Below are positions 1-15,086 of a stretch of 64,000 nt of DNA, piece after piece. This DNA comes from Yponomeuta sedellus. Taxonomy: Eukaryota > Arthropoda > Insecta > Lepidoptera > Yponomeutidae. Position 1 is the first letter of the stretch, and each line of letters begins with the position of its first letter. The notes beneath the pieces are model-generated. The model ran no database searches and was not told the origin of the DNA. It saw only the letters and a list, made by a program, of their open reading frames with translations. A program made the position numbers and the translations under genes. Where the stretch lies: the NCBI GenBank assembly GCA_934045075.1, contig OW203721.1, positions 21,514,672 through 21,578,671 on the forward strand, given 5' to 3'.

Positions 1-478
1 GCATGACAGAGAGGCCTTGCCCGGTAGTAGGTGTGAGCTAGATATATAGGTATATAATAAATAAGTTTCAAGATTTTTACATTGCAAACCGGATGCATTT
101 ATTTAAAATTTAGGTACGTAAATAATGCGCATGCCGAAGAAGCTGCTTACAAAGCTTAAAAATTGAGAGAAGACTTGTGCCCGACCAGTGTACGACGTAC
201 TAAGATAGGGTGCACTGTTATTGGACTGCGAAACACGTTTGCACCAAAATTCAAAACTTTAATTTGTTTGGCAAGTAAGTCTTAACATAGTGCATTGCTC
301 TATTTTCCTAAAGTTTTGCGTCTCACTTTAAGGCTGCGTTTTCCGGTAGCAACCGCAAAAATATATTTTACCGTTTGATGATTAGTTCTCAAAATATCAC
401 TTATTCCGTCGGTACTTTTTTTTAATAATTTATTTAGCGCTGATTTTTCAATCCTCGGGTAAGACTTATCCGTGTTAT
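1..478. other. No recognisable feature
   Basis: AT-rich sequence with no supported exon, RNA gene or repeat family shared with the rest of the window. Confidence 0.5.
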
Positions 479-735
479 TTGCTGTGTGGTGTCGGCCTAG
501 AGAAGCACCAACCCAAATTCTTCCCGCGGGTTTCGTAAAAGGCGACTAAGGGACACAAACCGAGGGTGGGAGGCAGCGCCCCCTGCAGTACAATTTCATC
601 AAACTGCGATCCCCAACCCGCATGCCCAGCGTGGGGATTATGGGCATTACCCCCCCATGATGCCACAACCTTGCGCTTTGGCGCTCATTAGGAAAGGGCT
701 ATGTCCAGCAGTGGACTAATATAGCCTGAAGAAAA
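479..735 (+). mobile_element. LINE 3'-end fragment (YVQQWTS-type)
   Basis: This copy matches stretches at 32455-32612, 46366-46475 and 53270-53530. It ends in the block that in better copies encodes a reverse-transcriptase C-terminus of the form WRSLGEGYVQQWTSI followed by stop; here the frame is broken. Only the 3' end is present, as expected for 5'-truncated non-LTR retrotransposons. The LINE clade is not assigned. Confidence 0.6.
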
Positions 736-1924
736 AGAAGTGTTATAAAGTATTACATAATGATATTAAAGTGTCAGAGTAAAATAACAAAAGAAAGGCA
801 ATCAGAACACATTTTTGAAATGGTTGTTTAATAATACATATGACGAATAATTTATCCGAGGATTAAAAAGTCAGCCCTTACATAATAATGTATTATTATA
901 AACTTTACCGCTTGAAAAAAATTGCGAACATGCGTCTTAAATGAACTGGAAATACTCCAAATTGTTGTCTTTTAATTGTAACGTTCATTAAGCCGCGGCT
1001 TTACTTTGAATAAGACCTTTTCATTTCATAATATGGGATAACACTAGAATAGGTGGCAACGGACTATTCTTATATATTTCAAATTCACACATTCACAGAA
1101 CAACAAATAATTTTCATCTTTTTTTATGTTATCTTAATTATAACGAAATAACTGCTTCTGCGACTCTCTAAGGTTTGCTGGAAGAAATATTGAAGTATGG
1201 CAATTTTTTTTAACATTATCGTTATCAGTCATCATAATGTGGCATTTTAGGGCAATTTTCATTTTGTATATTTACATATTAGTCGCTCCTTTACATGTAG
1301 GATAAACTCAATTTAAGTATTAAATCGTTTCGGTCTGCTTTGAAGGTCTGTGACCTACTACTTCGGCAAGGCTAAAAATCTAAATCTATTACAATTCATT
1401 TAATAATATCATTTATTTATATTATTTCTTTATTTGTCGGTCTAAAAGAACTTTTTTTAAATTATTTTTAAAGGTTAAGGATGTCATATAATCCCTCAGG
1501 GGAGGTGGTAGATCATTCCCATTCATATTAACCAAAAACGATCACTGAATTGAATCAAAAAATTTGAAAAATATTCGGAAGTCCGCCGAAGATAGGTAGA
1601 ACGTGGTAAAATGGTAGTGACGTAAACCAATTTACCAAACCTTAAGTAAGCTTAAAAAATAGTAGACTAGCTTACCCAACCTCGTCTCTACTAGTCGACT
1701 GCCACCTTAAAGTGAAAGCGATTAAACCTAATAATGCTGCGAACACTCGGCTCTGTTATTTATTTTGAGAGCACGTTTTCTTACCACCACTTGAGTAAAA
1801 GGTCTCTTTCCCCCGTTGAATTTAGGACACTGCATAAATATCAATTCCTGGGTTATTTGCAATAAATTTTCATTTTAATGCTTCAGGCGAGCTTGTGAGT
1901 ATCTCGATATTATTCTCCTTACTC
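736..1924. other. Non-coding AT-rich stretch
   Basis: No gene is seen. Positions about 973-1030 match the 3' end of the LINE whose tail reads GAATAAAACCTTTTCATTTC, so a short LINE tail lies here. The rest shows nothing I can identify. Confidence 0.45.
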
Positions 1925-2550
1925 AACTTAATTCATTGGATTATTACAGTACAGTAATACATTTTGAATGCTAAAAAACCAACACATGTGTTAATGAACG
2001 ATAGTACTCATAATTTTTCCAACTTCTATTGAAAACGTTTGACCAATTATGCAAACTACTCTTATCACAAAGAATTTCTTCAACCACAAAGAAAATACGA
2101 CCGCAGACAAATAAATAATCCTTACAAACAGTATTTATTATTTGTCAAATACTAAAAAGCCGATACACCACTGTTAATGAAAAAATTGTTCGCATAATTG
2201 CTCAAACTTTTTCTATACAAGGACGGATTTCTCTGACCGCAAACAAAATACAACCGTCCACAAATAATATTCCGTACAAACAGTAATACCGTTTGTGAAT
2301 ACAAAAAAAACCAACAGACGGGTTTGCAATAAAGTTCTAATAATTAGTCAAACTTTTTCAATACAATGATAATTTTTTCTGACCGCCACGAATATACAAA
2401 CGTACACAAATAATCCTTACAAACAGTATTATTTGTTGAATACTAAAAAGTCAAATAAACTGTTTGAAATAAAGTTCTCATAATTGCCTAAACTTTTTTA
2501 ATACAAGGACAAATTTCTCTGACCGCAAAAAAAATATAACCATACACAAA
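1925..2550. repeat. Degenerate tandem repeat, period about 140 bp
   Basis: Four to five diverged units run head to tail. The marker GACCGC recurs at about 2099, 2235, 2381 and 2521 (spacings 136, 146, 140). Each time it is followed by a CACAAATAATCC-like block, then ACAAACAGTA, then a CATAATT-CAAACTTTTT-like block. Units differ by many substitutions and small indels, so the array is old. No coding content. Confidence 0.65.
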
Positions 2551-2954
2551 TGAAGGAAAACCTGCCTTGAAAATCTATTTCACCACTGCAAGCAAATCTT
2601 TTCGAGCCGATCTTTCTGACAGCAAACGCACCGATAAGTTATCTCACCAGATTTCAAAATGCATACAGTGTCATTGCCTCTATTTGCCGAGGACATGTCG
2701 TTGCAGCGACCGTTGCGCAAAGTCTGCTCTGAATAAATTGAATCTCGATATCATCCTACTGCGCTGTTGACCCTTGGCAGATGACATTTCGATGTCGTCG
2801 CTCATAGAATCTTTATATTTGGCCCAAAACTTGCGCCGAAAAAAATGTGGTTAATAATATAGCGAGTAATGATTGGTGAATTAGGTGAGGAGAGAAACTC
2901 GATACTGCATCGGTAATCCCAATGATTGTCATCATCGAATATATATAAATAACA

Positions 2955-3262
2955 TAACAACATAGCCTCACGCCTGTATCCCAGAGGGGTAGGTAGAGAC
3001 CATGGACTGCCTCTTGCCACGATCCTGACAGACCAACTTCGCTTCATCACCGTTCACAAGTCGTTGCATGCACGCACGCCGGTTCCTGGTTCTTGTTATC
3101 TTCCCCTTTGCTAATACATCTATTTGGTTTACCGGCCCTTTCACTTCATTCGCAATATGTATTTCTTTCGTCAATCTTTATTCCTTTAATCTGTCCACAT
3201 GTCCAAACCAACGGAACATTCCTTTGTGAATTTTAGTCACTACATCCGCTTTCAGTCTACGA
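2955..3262 (-). mobile_element. LINE reverse-transcriptase C-terminal fragment
   Basis: The minus strand encodes, with frame breaks, a FRWFGHVDRL motif (about 3190-3245). Further on it encodes RACMQRLVNGDEAKLVCQDR and a terminal VSTYPSGIQA before a stop (about 2968-3090). These are typical of the C-terminus of lepidopteran endonuclease/reverse-transcriptase LINEs. Related stubs lie at 8038-8155, 44965-45065 and 58365-58579. It is a decayed remnant, not a gene. Confidence 0.7.
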
Positions 3263-3297
3263 CGTATTTATAAATATCATTAAGTGTTATCTATTTT

Positions 3298-6058
<2,761 letters not shown>

Positions 6059-6330
6059 ATAGTTCAGTACACACATCATAAATATGTCGCACAATAAACC
6101 TTTGACTGTTCGTAAGTGTTGAAAGAACATCAGCCTGGCAACGCTAACGAACAACAAAGGCAGGAAAACGCATTACGTTACTTCGGATAAACAGTGTTCA
6201 ATTGGCCTGATATATTTTCCCTGAATATACTAATGAAGCATTCTACTCCTCGTTTTCTACGCTCCCAATTTATTGACTTTGTTTTCCATAAAATGTACGT
6301 CAGTATACAATAATATATTGACTAATTGGC

Positions 6331-6499
6331 AATATTGCCATTAATTTAAAAACCTATTTAGAGGCTAAAAATTTCACCCATGCCGGGATTCGAACCCGCA
6401 ACCTCTGGCTATCCGTGCGGGTTCGAAAAGGTTTTTAAATTTGTCCTTAGCACGGGTTAGTGCATTAAAAATAAAAATAGTATAATATTGCCATTAATT
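6331..6499 (+). mobile_element. Fold-back tRNA-type SINE with 16-bp TSD
   Basis: A 137-bp insert (6347-6483) sits between perfect copies of AATATTGCCATTAATT at 6331-6346 and 6484-6499. The left half is an inverted piece of the tRNA-type SINE (minus-strand box B GGTTCGAATCC). The right half is the direct 3' part, ending in the tail AAAAATAAAAATAGTAT. The middle is deleted. Confidence 0.85.
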
Positions 6500-6912
6500 A
6501 ATATAGTTTGAAAAAGTTTGTGTTGATTTTGAGGCCGAAAATGCTCATTGTAAAGCAGTTTTTTTCTGCAAAATAAACACGAGCACTTTCTTGTATGAGG
6601 AAATGCGCCGCTTTATTTGAACAACTGCATCGTCGTTTTTTCGTCGTTATCGCGATGTTGTTGCACTAAAAATACAGTGTAATCACTGCCTTTATGCATG
6701 TGTTTTAAGATGTATTTTATGGATTTCGCGGCCTGCAAATTCAACGTTAACGAGTATGCGTGACGGTTGATGTCACAGACAACAGTTTTACAGTTTTACA
6801 CAGTTATTATGATTTTCCACCATTATCCTGCGAAGGTAAAGGGATAGCCTTCATTATTAATGAAAGTATCGTTAATACTCTCTTTTGAGAGAGAGAGAGA
6901 GAGATATGAGAG
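6500..6912. other. No gene; (GA)n run
   Basis: AT-rich non-coding sequence with a short GA microsatellite at about 6886-6903. Confidence 0.5.
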
Positions 6913-6990
6913 AACAGTGGTAGTGCGGTCGGTAGAACATTTGCCTCTCATTGAAGCGGTCGTGGATCGAACCTCGAGCTTTTTTTTTTA
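6913..6990 (+). mobile_element. tRNA-like SINE head fragment
   Basis: A box A-like segment (AGTGCGGTCGGTAGAAC) is followed about 30 bp later by a box B-like GGATCGAACCTC and a T-rich stretch. This is the layout of a tRNA-derived SINE head. Pairing is too poor for a functional tRNA. Confidence 0.45.
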
Positions 6991-7161
6991 TTTGTAAGCT
7001 GTGATGAAAATGAAATGAAAATGAAACAATATTTGTTTCTAAAACAAAAAAAATCAGGAATTTACAAGGATGAGATCTCCTTTTAAGTGCAAAACCCCTA
7101 TTTTAGGAGATCCCGCTTGTCAACAACTATACATCTGATTTTTATAACTTAAAGTTCTATA

Positions 7162-7200
7162 TACATTTATTGTGTGTGTGATGTACACACAATAAATGTA
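7162..7200. other. Small perfect hairpin
   Basis: Arms TACATTTATTGTGTG (7162-7176) and its reverse complement (7186-7200) surround a 9-nt loop. Confidence 0.6.
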
Positions 7201-7235
7201 TTATAGACACTGTTAGGGAAAACACCTTGAGTAGA

Positions 7236-7570
7236 TAGATAGATAGATAGATAGAGAAATGAAATGAAACGAAACGAAACGAAACGAAACGAAACGAAAC
7301 GAAACGAAACGAAACGAAACGAAACGAAACGAATCGAAACGAAACGAAACGAAACGAAACGAAACGAAATAAAAGGTTTTATTCAAAGTAGCTCAGAAAC
7401 TGCGGCTTAATGAACGTTACAATTCAAACTAGGTGTCCATTTCAAAACCTAGATCATTTAGGAGAAAAAACGGACAAAAAAACTCCTAACTTAGTCTTTT
7501 CAAAAGTCCTTAATTAACAAAGTTTACATAATTATTATAAACATAGAACTCATACATTGTACTGGCTTTA
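7236..7570 (-). mobile_element. LINE 3' end with expanded (GAAAC)n tail
   Basis: On the minus strand this is the 3' untranslated end of the LINE that reads GAATAAAACCTTTT. Its usual ATTTC-type tail is expanded here into about 20 GTTTC units, with one T variant (GAAAC on the plus strand, 7264-7368). A short (GATA)n lies at 7236-7255. Related 3' ends lie at 19885-20330, 45905-46075 and 51310-51945. Confidence 0.7.
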
Positions 7571-8037
7571 GTTAAAACATTTATTTAACGGCACAATACT
7601 TTAAAACATACATTGGCATACATCGACATCAAATATAACATAAAGGAAAAATATTACATGTGTACAAGAAAAGAAAAGGACAAACAGAACATGTTTCAGA
7701 CATTGATTACGTTTACATACGCTTAAAAACAATAAAACAGAACATCACAAACGTATACAAACATTTTTATATAGTCACGCTCAGGATTAAAAGTATTGAG
7801 CCACTAAAATTGTCTGGACTATAGGTATCCTAAGTCTATAAGTATCCTAAACGCGGATAAGTATGTGAGCACCCCAGACACTCAGGTGAGTATTTGCAGG
7901 GCTTACATACCGCAGCGCATGATATTGGTGATCCACAGTGGATGTCTCTACCTGAGAGAAAGCCTGGGTCCTACAGTGGAATATAAAGTGTATAGGCTGC
8001 ATTATAATATACACTTTTAGGAAACGTTTCGTACATT
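7571..8037. other. Repeat debris, no gene
   Basis: AT-rich sequence. At about 7940-8015 is the tail of the lepidopteran SINE that reads CTGAGAGAAAGCCTG...GGCTGCATTATAA. The same tail is seen at 31275-31325. Confidence 0.4.
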
Positions 8038-8155
8038 TTATGAACGACTTATGAACGTTGATGAAGCGAAGGTGATCTGTCAGGATGGTGGCAAGTGGCA
8101 ATCCCTGGTCTCTGCCTAGCCCTCTGGGATAGAGGCGTGAGGTTATGTATGTGTG
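8038..8155 (+). mobile_element. LINE C-terminal fragment
   Basis: The plus strand encodes RLMNVDEAKVICQD, then a terminal LVSA-PSGIEA with one internal stop. It is the same LINE family as 2955-3262 in the opposite orientation. Only the last 40 or so codons remain. Confidence 0.65.
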
Positions 8156-8248
8156 TTTCGTACATTTTTTATTATGCGGCGTCATATTATACGGGACATT
8201 GCATAAACAGTGGGGATCATACTTTCTATGTGAAAAACTCTTGATTCC

Positions 8249-8615
8249 ATTATCAACCCTTGTATGTCCCCACTGCTGGGGCACGGGTCTCTTCCTGCAT
8301 CGCAGGAAGGTTAGGCCGTACTCCATCACGGGGGCCAAGTCCGGGTTGGTGGAGAATTGTAAGATAGTGGCGGGCCTTACTGACAGGAGTTACCAAGCCG
8401 CCCATAAGGCCTCTGACATGGCTTAACGACTGCCATTACATGACAGCCAGCACCAACGGCTTAACGTGCCTAGCCAAGCACGGAAGCGCTCGGAAAAAAT
8501 TCCACTAGCGGTAGTCACGAGACGGTCACCCATCCTGCACCTGAGCGCACCTGTTGTTGCTTAACCCAAGTTATTGATTTCAATCACTCGGTTCGCTTAG
8601 GCCTCGAGCGCTTCG
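8249..8615 (-). mobile_element. 5S-rRNA-derived SINE, near full length
   Basis: This is a copy of the roughly 370-bp family found more than a dozen times here. On the minus strand it begins GCGCTCGAGGCCTAAGCG and carries a 5S-like block GGTTAAGCAACAACAGGTGC...GGATGGGTGACCG. It ends in CAGTGGGGACATACAAGGG. The 5S block corresponds to the internal Pol III promoter of 5S rRNA genes. A reading frame across part of it is incidental. Confidence 0.85.
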
Positions 8616-10675
8616 AACTCTATAGGCTTACAAACTTATACAGCAGCAGTATTCATCCATGCACTATTATCATTACCATACCATAGTCATGGTACCACAT
8701 ACGTTCGGCTTCAGATGACAGTCATATTATTTTATAAGCTGTTTTTTACATGACGCTATATGTAAAACCAGTAGTAGTGATATTTCACATTTATGAACTT
8801 GTGTAAACCCCGTAGCAAACTTTGCGGCCTTTGCAGCTGTGGCTATAAAATTAGCTATGTCCATTATCCATTCATAAAGAGCTGCTAGTAAACTAAAAAC
8901 TGCATCATCGCAAACGCAGCCGGAGTTTCACAGAATGTTCTGAAAAAGCTACAAAAGCGGACTTGCTTGATTTTTGTTCGGGCCTGCGAGCGGCTCGGGC
9001 GGACCCGCACTGAGATACTCGATTCACGTAAAACTTTATGTGGGCTCGCTCTCTACATTATATGCCATCGCTGCCGTCGCCACCCTCCGGCCCCCTGCTA
9101 CATCCTCGCTACCCTCGGCCCCGCAATAGTAGCACGTATCCCAAAGAATTTTCTACCTTTCACTACACAGTTATCCGGTGGTTGCGATGTTCAATATATA
9201 AGCGGCCTATTTACATCCCAGTGCGGAGCACAGACCTAGTCTCACAGATAGTATGGGCTTAATCGCCACTCATGCCCACCTCGGATTAGTTATTTCAAGC
9301 GCTGAAATAAGTGAACTGAACCTTACAATCGCGTTTCCTCACGGTGTTTCCCTTCAAAGTTAGTGAGTGATGTTGTTTCTATATACGAATGTACGTAACT
9401 TAGCAAACAAAGCCATAGACGTTTTATGTATGATATGATATTATGCTCAGCAAACTGATTTTAAATGTTTTATGACAAAAATAACTCTCTCTTGCTTGAA
9501 CACTTCTCAAATCATACCGTTTACAACCGCCACCAAAGAAAAAAAAACTTTATATTAATTTGATATTCTAAAAACGGGCGGTTTTAGATATGCATGACCT
9601 TCATTACCATTTTGCAAAAAGGCTTATAAAGGACTATTTGAGTTTATTTCCATAATTATGTGGCGCCAGTCAACATCATAACTAGCCTTAATGCTTCAAA
9701 TTAAAATTAACAAAATTGTATTGCATGTGTCCGTTCATCGCACGCAATATACTGAAACGCTTACCTCGTACTATATCTGACGAGTTTGGATGAGATGAAA
9801 CTTTACGACATTTCATTGAAACATTTTCAAACTCCGCTGAAGTATTTCAACTGCGGAGAATTTAAGCATGCTTGCAGTGAAATATGTTCATTTCACGTAC
9901 GTTCATTGGAATATGTTTCTCTGTAGTGAAGGAAGAGTCGTAGGGAGTATTCCTAGAATCACTAATGGCATTTGATCGATAACCTAATGACATCTACCTG
10001 TGGTAGCTATATAAGCTCGTTTAAATCGTCTCTAACGGGATCTAGACGTAACTGACACCATTTACAAAATGAAATAGGTATTTCAACTAGTAATGTTAGT
10101 GAATACCAAAGCCTAGTGAGCACGTAACGAGACGGGAACCCAGGAAGATATTGTAAAACATTTTTATCGGTTCTCTTCTTCAGCGTACTCTTTATAAGTA
10201 AAGCATTTTTCTTCAAGAAATATTAGGGGGCGTTTCACCTTACCGCCGTTTCCCATTTTCTAAGTATTTGGTGTCAGGCTATGAGGCATCTTTAGTATAA
10301 TACGTGGTAAATCAAAGTTTTGGTTGAACTAAATCGCCTAGATGCGTATTTTAAAACGCCCAAAAAGATAGGCAAAGTGTTTTAAGGAAGGAAAATAGTA
10401 AAAAGGAATGTAATTATGTTTTTATAAATTACACTGTGATATTTTAAAAAAGCCGTTGTTGTAAGGATGTTTACAGTTTTGTAACTCGTTAAAGTCTATC
10501 CACAATATTGTGTAATGTAATACTCCACTAACTGAGATTTATTTTAGCAATCAGATAAAACTTTTTATTATTTTTTTGTCATTGCTTAGCCTCGACTGGG
10601 ATTGACTCTAACTACGAGTGGAATATTTTTTTTTTTCATGTGAAGTGTAAATGTAAAGACACCTGTCACCTCAGT
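8616..10675. other. No supported gene
   Basis: Mostly AT-rich. Positions 8955-9260 are more GC-rich and open in two frames, but show no domain, start context or splice pattern I recognise. A reading frame at 10007-10216 (minus) is also unsupported. Confidence 0.4.
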
Positions 10676-10770
10676 CATCCGGGACCACGGCACCTGAAAA
10701 AGTGCCGAAACGTTGGAAAATTGTAAAAATGTAATAAACGAGCATAAATCCGTATAAAAACAGTTTTAAT
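10676..10770 (+). repeat. GAAACGT-hairpin repeat copy
   Basis: A stem CGGCAC/GTGCCG with loop CTGAAAAA is followed by AAACGTTGG and an AT-rich tail. The same layout (stem, then GAAACGT) recurs at 21155-21300, 26486-26743 and 31811-31960. Such hairpins resemble stem II plus GAAAC of hammerhead motifs in Penelope-like elements, but no CUGANGA box is present. Confidence 0.5.
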
Positions 10771-11288
10771 TACGTGTAAATTTGTTCCAATAAATGTCTA
10801 TCTTTCAATCTTCTTTCATATTTTTTAAATAATTCATACTCTGCCTAGACGGGTGCGCCAGCCATCCACTATAAAGTAGTATCGGTACAGTAAACACAAG
10901 TATTATTCATTCCAATTTGTGCTCAGTAGCATAATTTTCTTTAGTTCCGAGCGATAGAGATCCTTAATGCGGTCGGAAGATATTTTTAAGCCGGCAATAT
11001 ACACCTTATTCGCCGCACAGTTGCAGTCGGAGCTAGCCCCGAGTCGGGCGCAATCTCCTTTGTGTCGACATTTTTATTATCAGCGGAGCCACCACCCCGT
11101 TGTAATCCCTTGCGAACTGTACAATTTACGATTTATAAAACTGCCGTTACCCCCGCTGTAAAGAAAAACGATAAAAAGCAAAGAAAGCGAGCCAACGGCG
11201 GCCCGAGAGGCGATTATTGATATAATCTTCAGTATCTTCGGCCGTCTAACTGGTGACCCAATAATCTAAATTATAAACAAACTAGCAG
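10771..11288. other. No supported gene
   Basis: Non-coding sequence. The 64-codon frame at 10967 shows no recognisable domain. Confidence 0.4.
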
Positions 11289-11435
11289 ATGATGAAAATG
11301 GTTGTCTGGAAGAAATTACTTTTAGTAATAAGGCCGCCACTTGTACTGTACTGTTATTTTTTAAGTCTCTTATGTAATCCCTGGTTGCATGTACCTACCA
11401 CCACCATAAAGAATATTCTATCTATCTACGAGTAT
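11289..11435 (+). mobile_element. LINE 3'-end fragment with TCTA tail
   Basis: It matches 19560-19690 (plus) and 16140-16285 and 47225-47320 (minus). It starts TGGTTGTCTGGAAGAAATT, continues through AATAAGGCCGCCA and ends in AAAGAATATTCTATCTATC. The microsatellite tail is typical of CR1/jockey-like 3' ends. No coding capacity remains. Confidence 0.65.
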
Positions 11436-11640
11436 CTAGCTGTGCCCCGCGGTTTACCGATTTTCCCATGGGAATAAGATATTTTTCCGCAGTAAAAAGT
11501 AATCTATGTGTTTATCCAGAGTGTCAGCTATCTCCATACCAATTTTTTATTTAAATCGCTCCAGCCGTTTAACCGTGAAAAAGTAACAAACATACACACT
11601 CACACACTTTCGCCTTTGTAATATTAGTGTGATGTGATGT
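11436..11640 (+). repeat. Interspersed repeat ending in AACAAACATAC
   Basis: It contains the block GTGAAAAAGTAACAAACATA followed by CACAC/CATC-type tails and a TAATATTAGT end. The same block occurs at about 35005-35340 and, more diverged, 26335-26480. It is common in moth genomes; class not assigned. It ends in a GTGAT microsatellite. Confidence 0.5.
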
Positions 11641-12879
11641 GATGATACAGTATTGTCGACGCACCCATTAGTCTCAACTACAGATTTTGTACCGGACTAA
11701 CTTTGTGGTACTTACCAAATAAAGCAAGCAAATCACAGGGCACTTTGCAGCAAAAAACTCACAATGCAGGTACATTGATGCAAATTAATTACTGTAATAG
11801 AGTTCTCTACAAAACCTACTACTTAAGTTTTAATTCAATTGACTGTTCAAGTTCAGCCAAATCGCCCGTACAAAGTGGACAAAATCCTTTGTCCGCCGCC
11901 TTATAGAAGCATAATTTAGTATAAATGAGTCACAAACACACCCAACTTTTTTAAATTAATAAAGAATTGTGGCTTTTAGACTAAATCATGCACAGCAAAG
12001 AGACGTTTACATTTCAAATTTCATTTTACCACAGACAATTTACATTGTACCATACACAATTTGTTTTTCTTTTGACAATCGTATAAATATTGAGAAATAT
12101 TGACATTAATATTTATACGACACTAACGTCACTTAATTGTTTCGCCTTCCTGGAACCTCTCCAATAACACTTAAACTTTATGGTATCGTATGAAAGTTCA
12201 AATTGACTTTTAAGTATTATTATTTTTACTCTTTTTCAGGCATTGTAATCTTTCTTTAATGTTTTCTCTCCGTAAAAACCATCCTCGTAAGTCAACGAAT
12301 ATTCTAAAAAAAATAGTAACGAAATCGGTTCAGCTGCTCTCGAGATTTGCGCTTACCAACACATTTGGCGATTCATATTTATATTATAGAGATACGGGCG
12401 TTTGTATACTTTGTTATCTAAAGATCTCATACCGATAAAAATATATTTATGTCCTTTAAAAGAGACCTATTCACGCCTTGTCTTGGTAGTGAAGAATTAT
12501 GTAATTTTCTTTTTCCTCTATGATAGCAACCAAGCCATGGTTGTAGTTACTTCTATTTTTTTAAATTTCTATTGTTTTTCCTTAAATATAATGTTTAATA
12601 AAAATAGGTAGGTACCTTTATAGACCTATTTTTTCTTAATTATTTAATTTTTTTATACTAATATTGCTTTTCTTTGCTTATCTACTCAGAAATAGAATGA
12701 ATTAAGTAATTTATTATTGATTCTAATGGATAATACAAACATTTTATATAACATAATAAAAATGCTCTATTTTTGTGGTATATAAATATTTGTGGTATAA
12801 TAGTGAGATTCAATTTATTTCACCATAGAAAATAACTTTTAATATTTTTAACATTAGGTATCATTATTAAAAAACTGTA
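11641..12879. other. No supported gene
   Basis: AT-rich non-coding DNA. It includes a perfect 13-bp hairpin at 12079-12120 and repeat-like sequence at 12255-12385. Confidence 0.4.
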
Positions 12880-13725
12880 CAGGCTGAAATAGTCCACGAG
12901 TGTCAAGTATTTAGGTTTAACACTAAATAAAAAGATGCTGTGAATGTTCATGCAAAGAAGGATGTTGGAAAGACCATTCGTGTTTCGAATATGCTTGGAT
13001 CTGCTAACAACCAGACGGTCTACGACCACCGGTAGTCTACTGGATTTGTTCTATTATTGCTATACCTATAATACTGGCTGAGAAGCAGGTTAAAGACTTG
13101 CCAACTATCGCTATCAAAAACTTCGAAGCATGGCTATAACAAGCGCATTTACGAGGACACCAACGCGTGCGATGGAAATGCTGTTAGACCTTAACCACTT
13201 CGCATTCTGATTCAAACAGAAGCGAGAACTACCAAACATATACTAAGAATAAATGGTTCATGAAATTTCAAGCCTAGAACTAGGCATGCCAGATTGTAAT
13301 TGTACTTCATATCAAGAGTTGCTGAGACCTACGTGACCTTTCACCATTACATGATTAACTGATAAGTCACCAAATTATCGTTTTCCCTGGTGCGAGCATT
13401 TATGCAGAGGACTCAAATGGATGTCAATCTAGAGCAACAGTGTTTCAAGCAAAAATCAAAAAAGCAATCGTCGCCTGCGCTCAGGGTAATAAAGACAGGT
13501 GTGTTAAAAATAAAACTTTTCGCTTTTTCAGTTATATTCGAGCGACGCTCGTGGCCATAAATCCTGAGTAGTAGACTCAAAGCTAGCGCTTAACTGTGTC
13601 AAGATTCTAAGCAAACTCAGTTGCGGGGTGGGATTGTTCTGGGTTTCTGGCAATGAGGCAGCTGGCAATCTGGCGGGAGAGCGATCGGAGGCGCTTTTGC
13701 ACAGCTTTGAACTACGCATGGTGCT
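12880..13725 (+). pseudogene. Decayed LINE: RT C-terminus and RNase H
   Basis: Plus-strand translation in shifting frames gives recognisable pieces in order. VKYLGLTLNKK is at about 12904-12936. A segment RTPTRAMEMLLDLNHF, matching the usual RTTPTxAxExLL-LPPL block, is at about 13156-13205. An RNase H-like FWVSGNEAAGNLAGE is at about 13640-13685, where the usual PGHSGI motif is lost. This order is that of I-group LINEs carrying RNase H. Many stops and frameshifts mean it is long dead. No 5' part or target-site duplication was found. Confidence 0.6.
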
Positions 13726-15086
13726 GTCATTGTGATGTAAAAACTGAGCTTAATGAAAGGTAAAACGCATCCTCGTAAAAATTGAAGAAAACGCGAAAGT
13801 AAATTTTAGGAGTCCATATTTTTTCTCCTTTTGGCATTGTCATATTCACTATGCTATTAAAAATACAGAAATGTTGAAATAGGTATAATAGAAGTAAAAA
13901 GATAAGACATGTTGATTAGCCGGTCGGCAAAGAAAGGTTCATCCTAAAAATTACATCGATAAACACATCGCGGGTTCAGGAAAGGTTACTTTTCGGGGGG
14001 ACGTCGGATGCAAGCGCAAAGGCTCTTGCATCCGGCGTGCTCTTACTTGTGCTCTGACGGATCACTTACCTATAGGTAAACATTTGGAGAAAATCGTACA
14101 TAATCATTATGCGAGTCATTCATACTGTTTGGCTTTGGAGTTGATTTTACATGTATTTTGCGACTGTGAAATAATGTCTGGAAAAAGAATCAGCCTTTTG
14201 GGGAATGGCTTACTCTAAATCCGAACACATCAGACACCTGTCTCTAAAGGGCGTGACTGACCTGGTAGACTAGGTACATCTCCGATGCGACATGATTGTA
14301 AGGTCAAAGGGGAGACACAGAACAAACAGATCCTTGTGGGTCGAAGTGTCGCTGAATAATTGATGGCCACCGAGTGACAACTTTAAGATAAGATAATAGT
14401 GGGTGAACTGTATTTTTAATTGACTTCAAAAAGAGGGGAAGGTTTTCAATCGTCGTGATTTTTTAATGTATGTTTTCGGATTGGTTAAAGACGAATAAAC
14501 CATCAAATTTCAATGGCACGCTTGAAGTAATTTGGGTATTTTGTAAAGTGATTCGTACTTTCGGTAAACACAATTTGGCGGAGACGTAAGACTAATTTAT
14601 GTTGTGGCCACGACCAGGTGTACTTGCTTACGTATGATTTTCTTTCGTTAATCTTAAAGAGTTATTCTGAGTCTGTCAGTAATGACACCAGTACTGCGTA
14701 GCAAGAAATCCACTTACTTCTTCAATGAGCGTACACCTTCAACTCCAGCATACAGCAGGTGAAGAAGCGGTCGTCAAGACTCATTTTGGTTCGATTAGGA
14801 AGAAAAAGTGTCCCTACACTGGCCGGTGCAGTATACACCACAAATCTTGGGTCTCACTTTCAAAGAAGGCACAAATTGATGCGGAAAAGTCGGAAATTAT
14901 TCCATTTCCTTATTTTTCGCCTATTTTTACTGTCCATCACACAGAAAATTATTTGACAGCGAGAAAACAAAAGAAAAATTGATTTTAAAATACTACAGTA
15001 CTTCAGTACTGAGAGAAAATTCAAACAAACCGTTGAATTGGAATTGTTCACCGACTCCAAAATATATTTCTACAATACCTATGTCG
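13726..15086. other. No supported gene; small hairpin and repeat scraps
   Basis: A 10-bp perfect hairpin (CGGATGCAAG) lies at 14005-14034. A moth-type repeat scrap GACTTCAAAAAGAGGGGAAGG lies at about 14423-14443. Frames around 14725-15060 show no recognisable domain. Confidence 0.4.

Noticed and set aside
8249..8615. Genuine 5S rRNA gene
   Set aside because: Only the internal promoter region resembles 5S; the remaining sequence is a different, repeated SINE body.
8967..9239. Possible GC-rich coding exon
   Set aside because: No recognisable protein and two overlapping open frames; composition alone is not enough.
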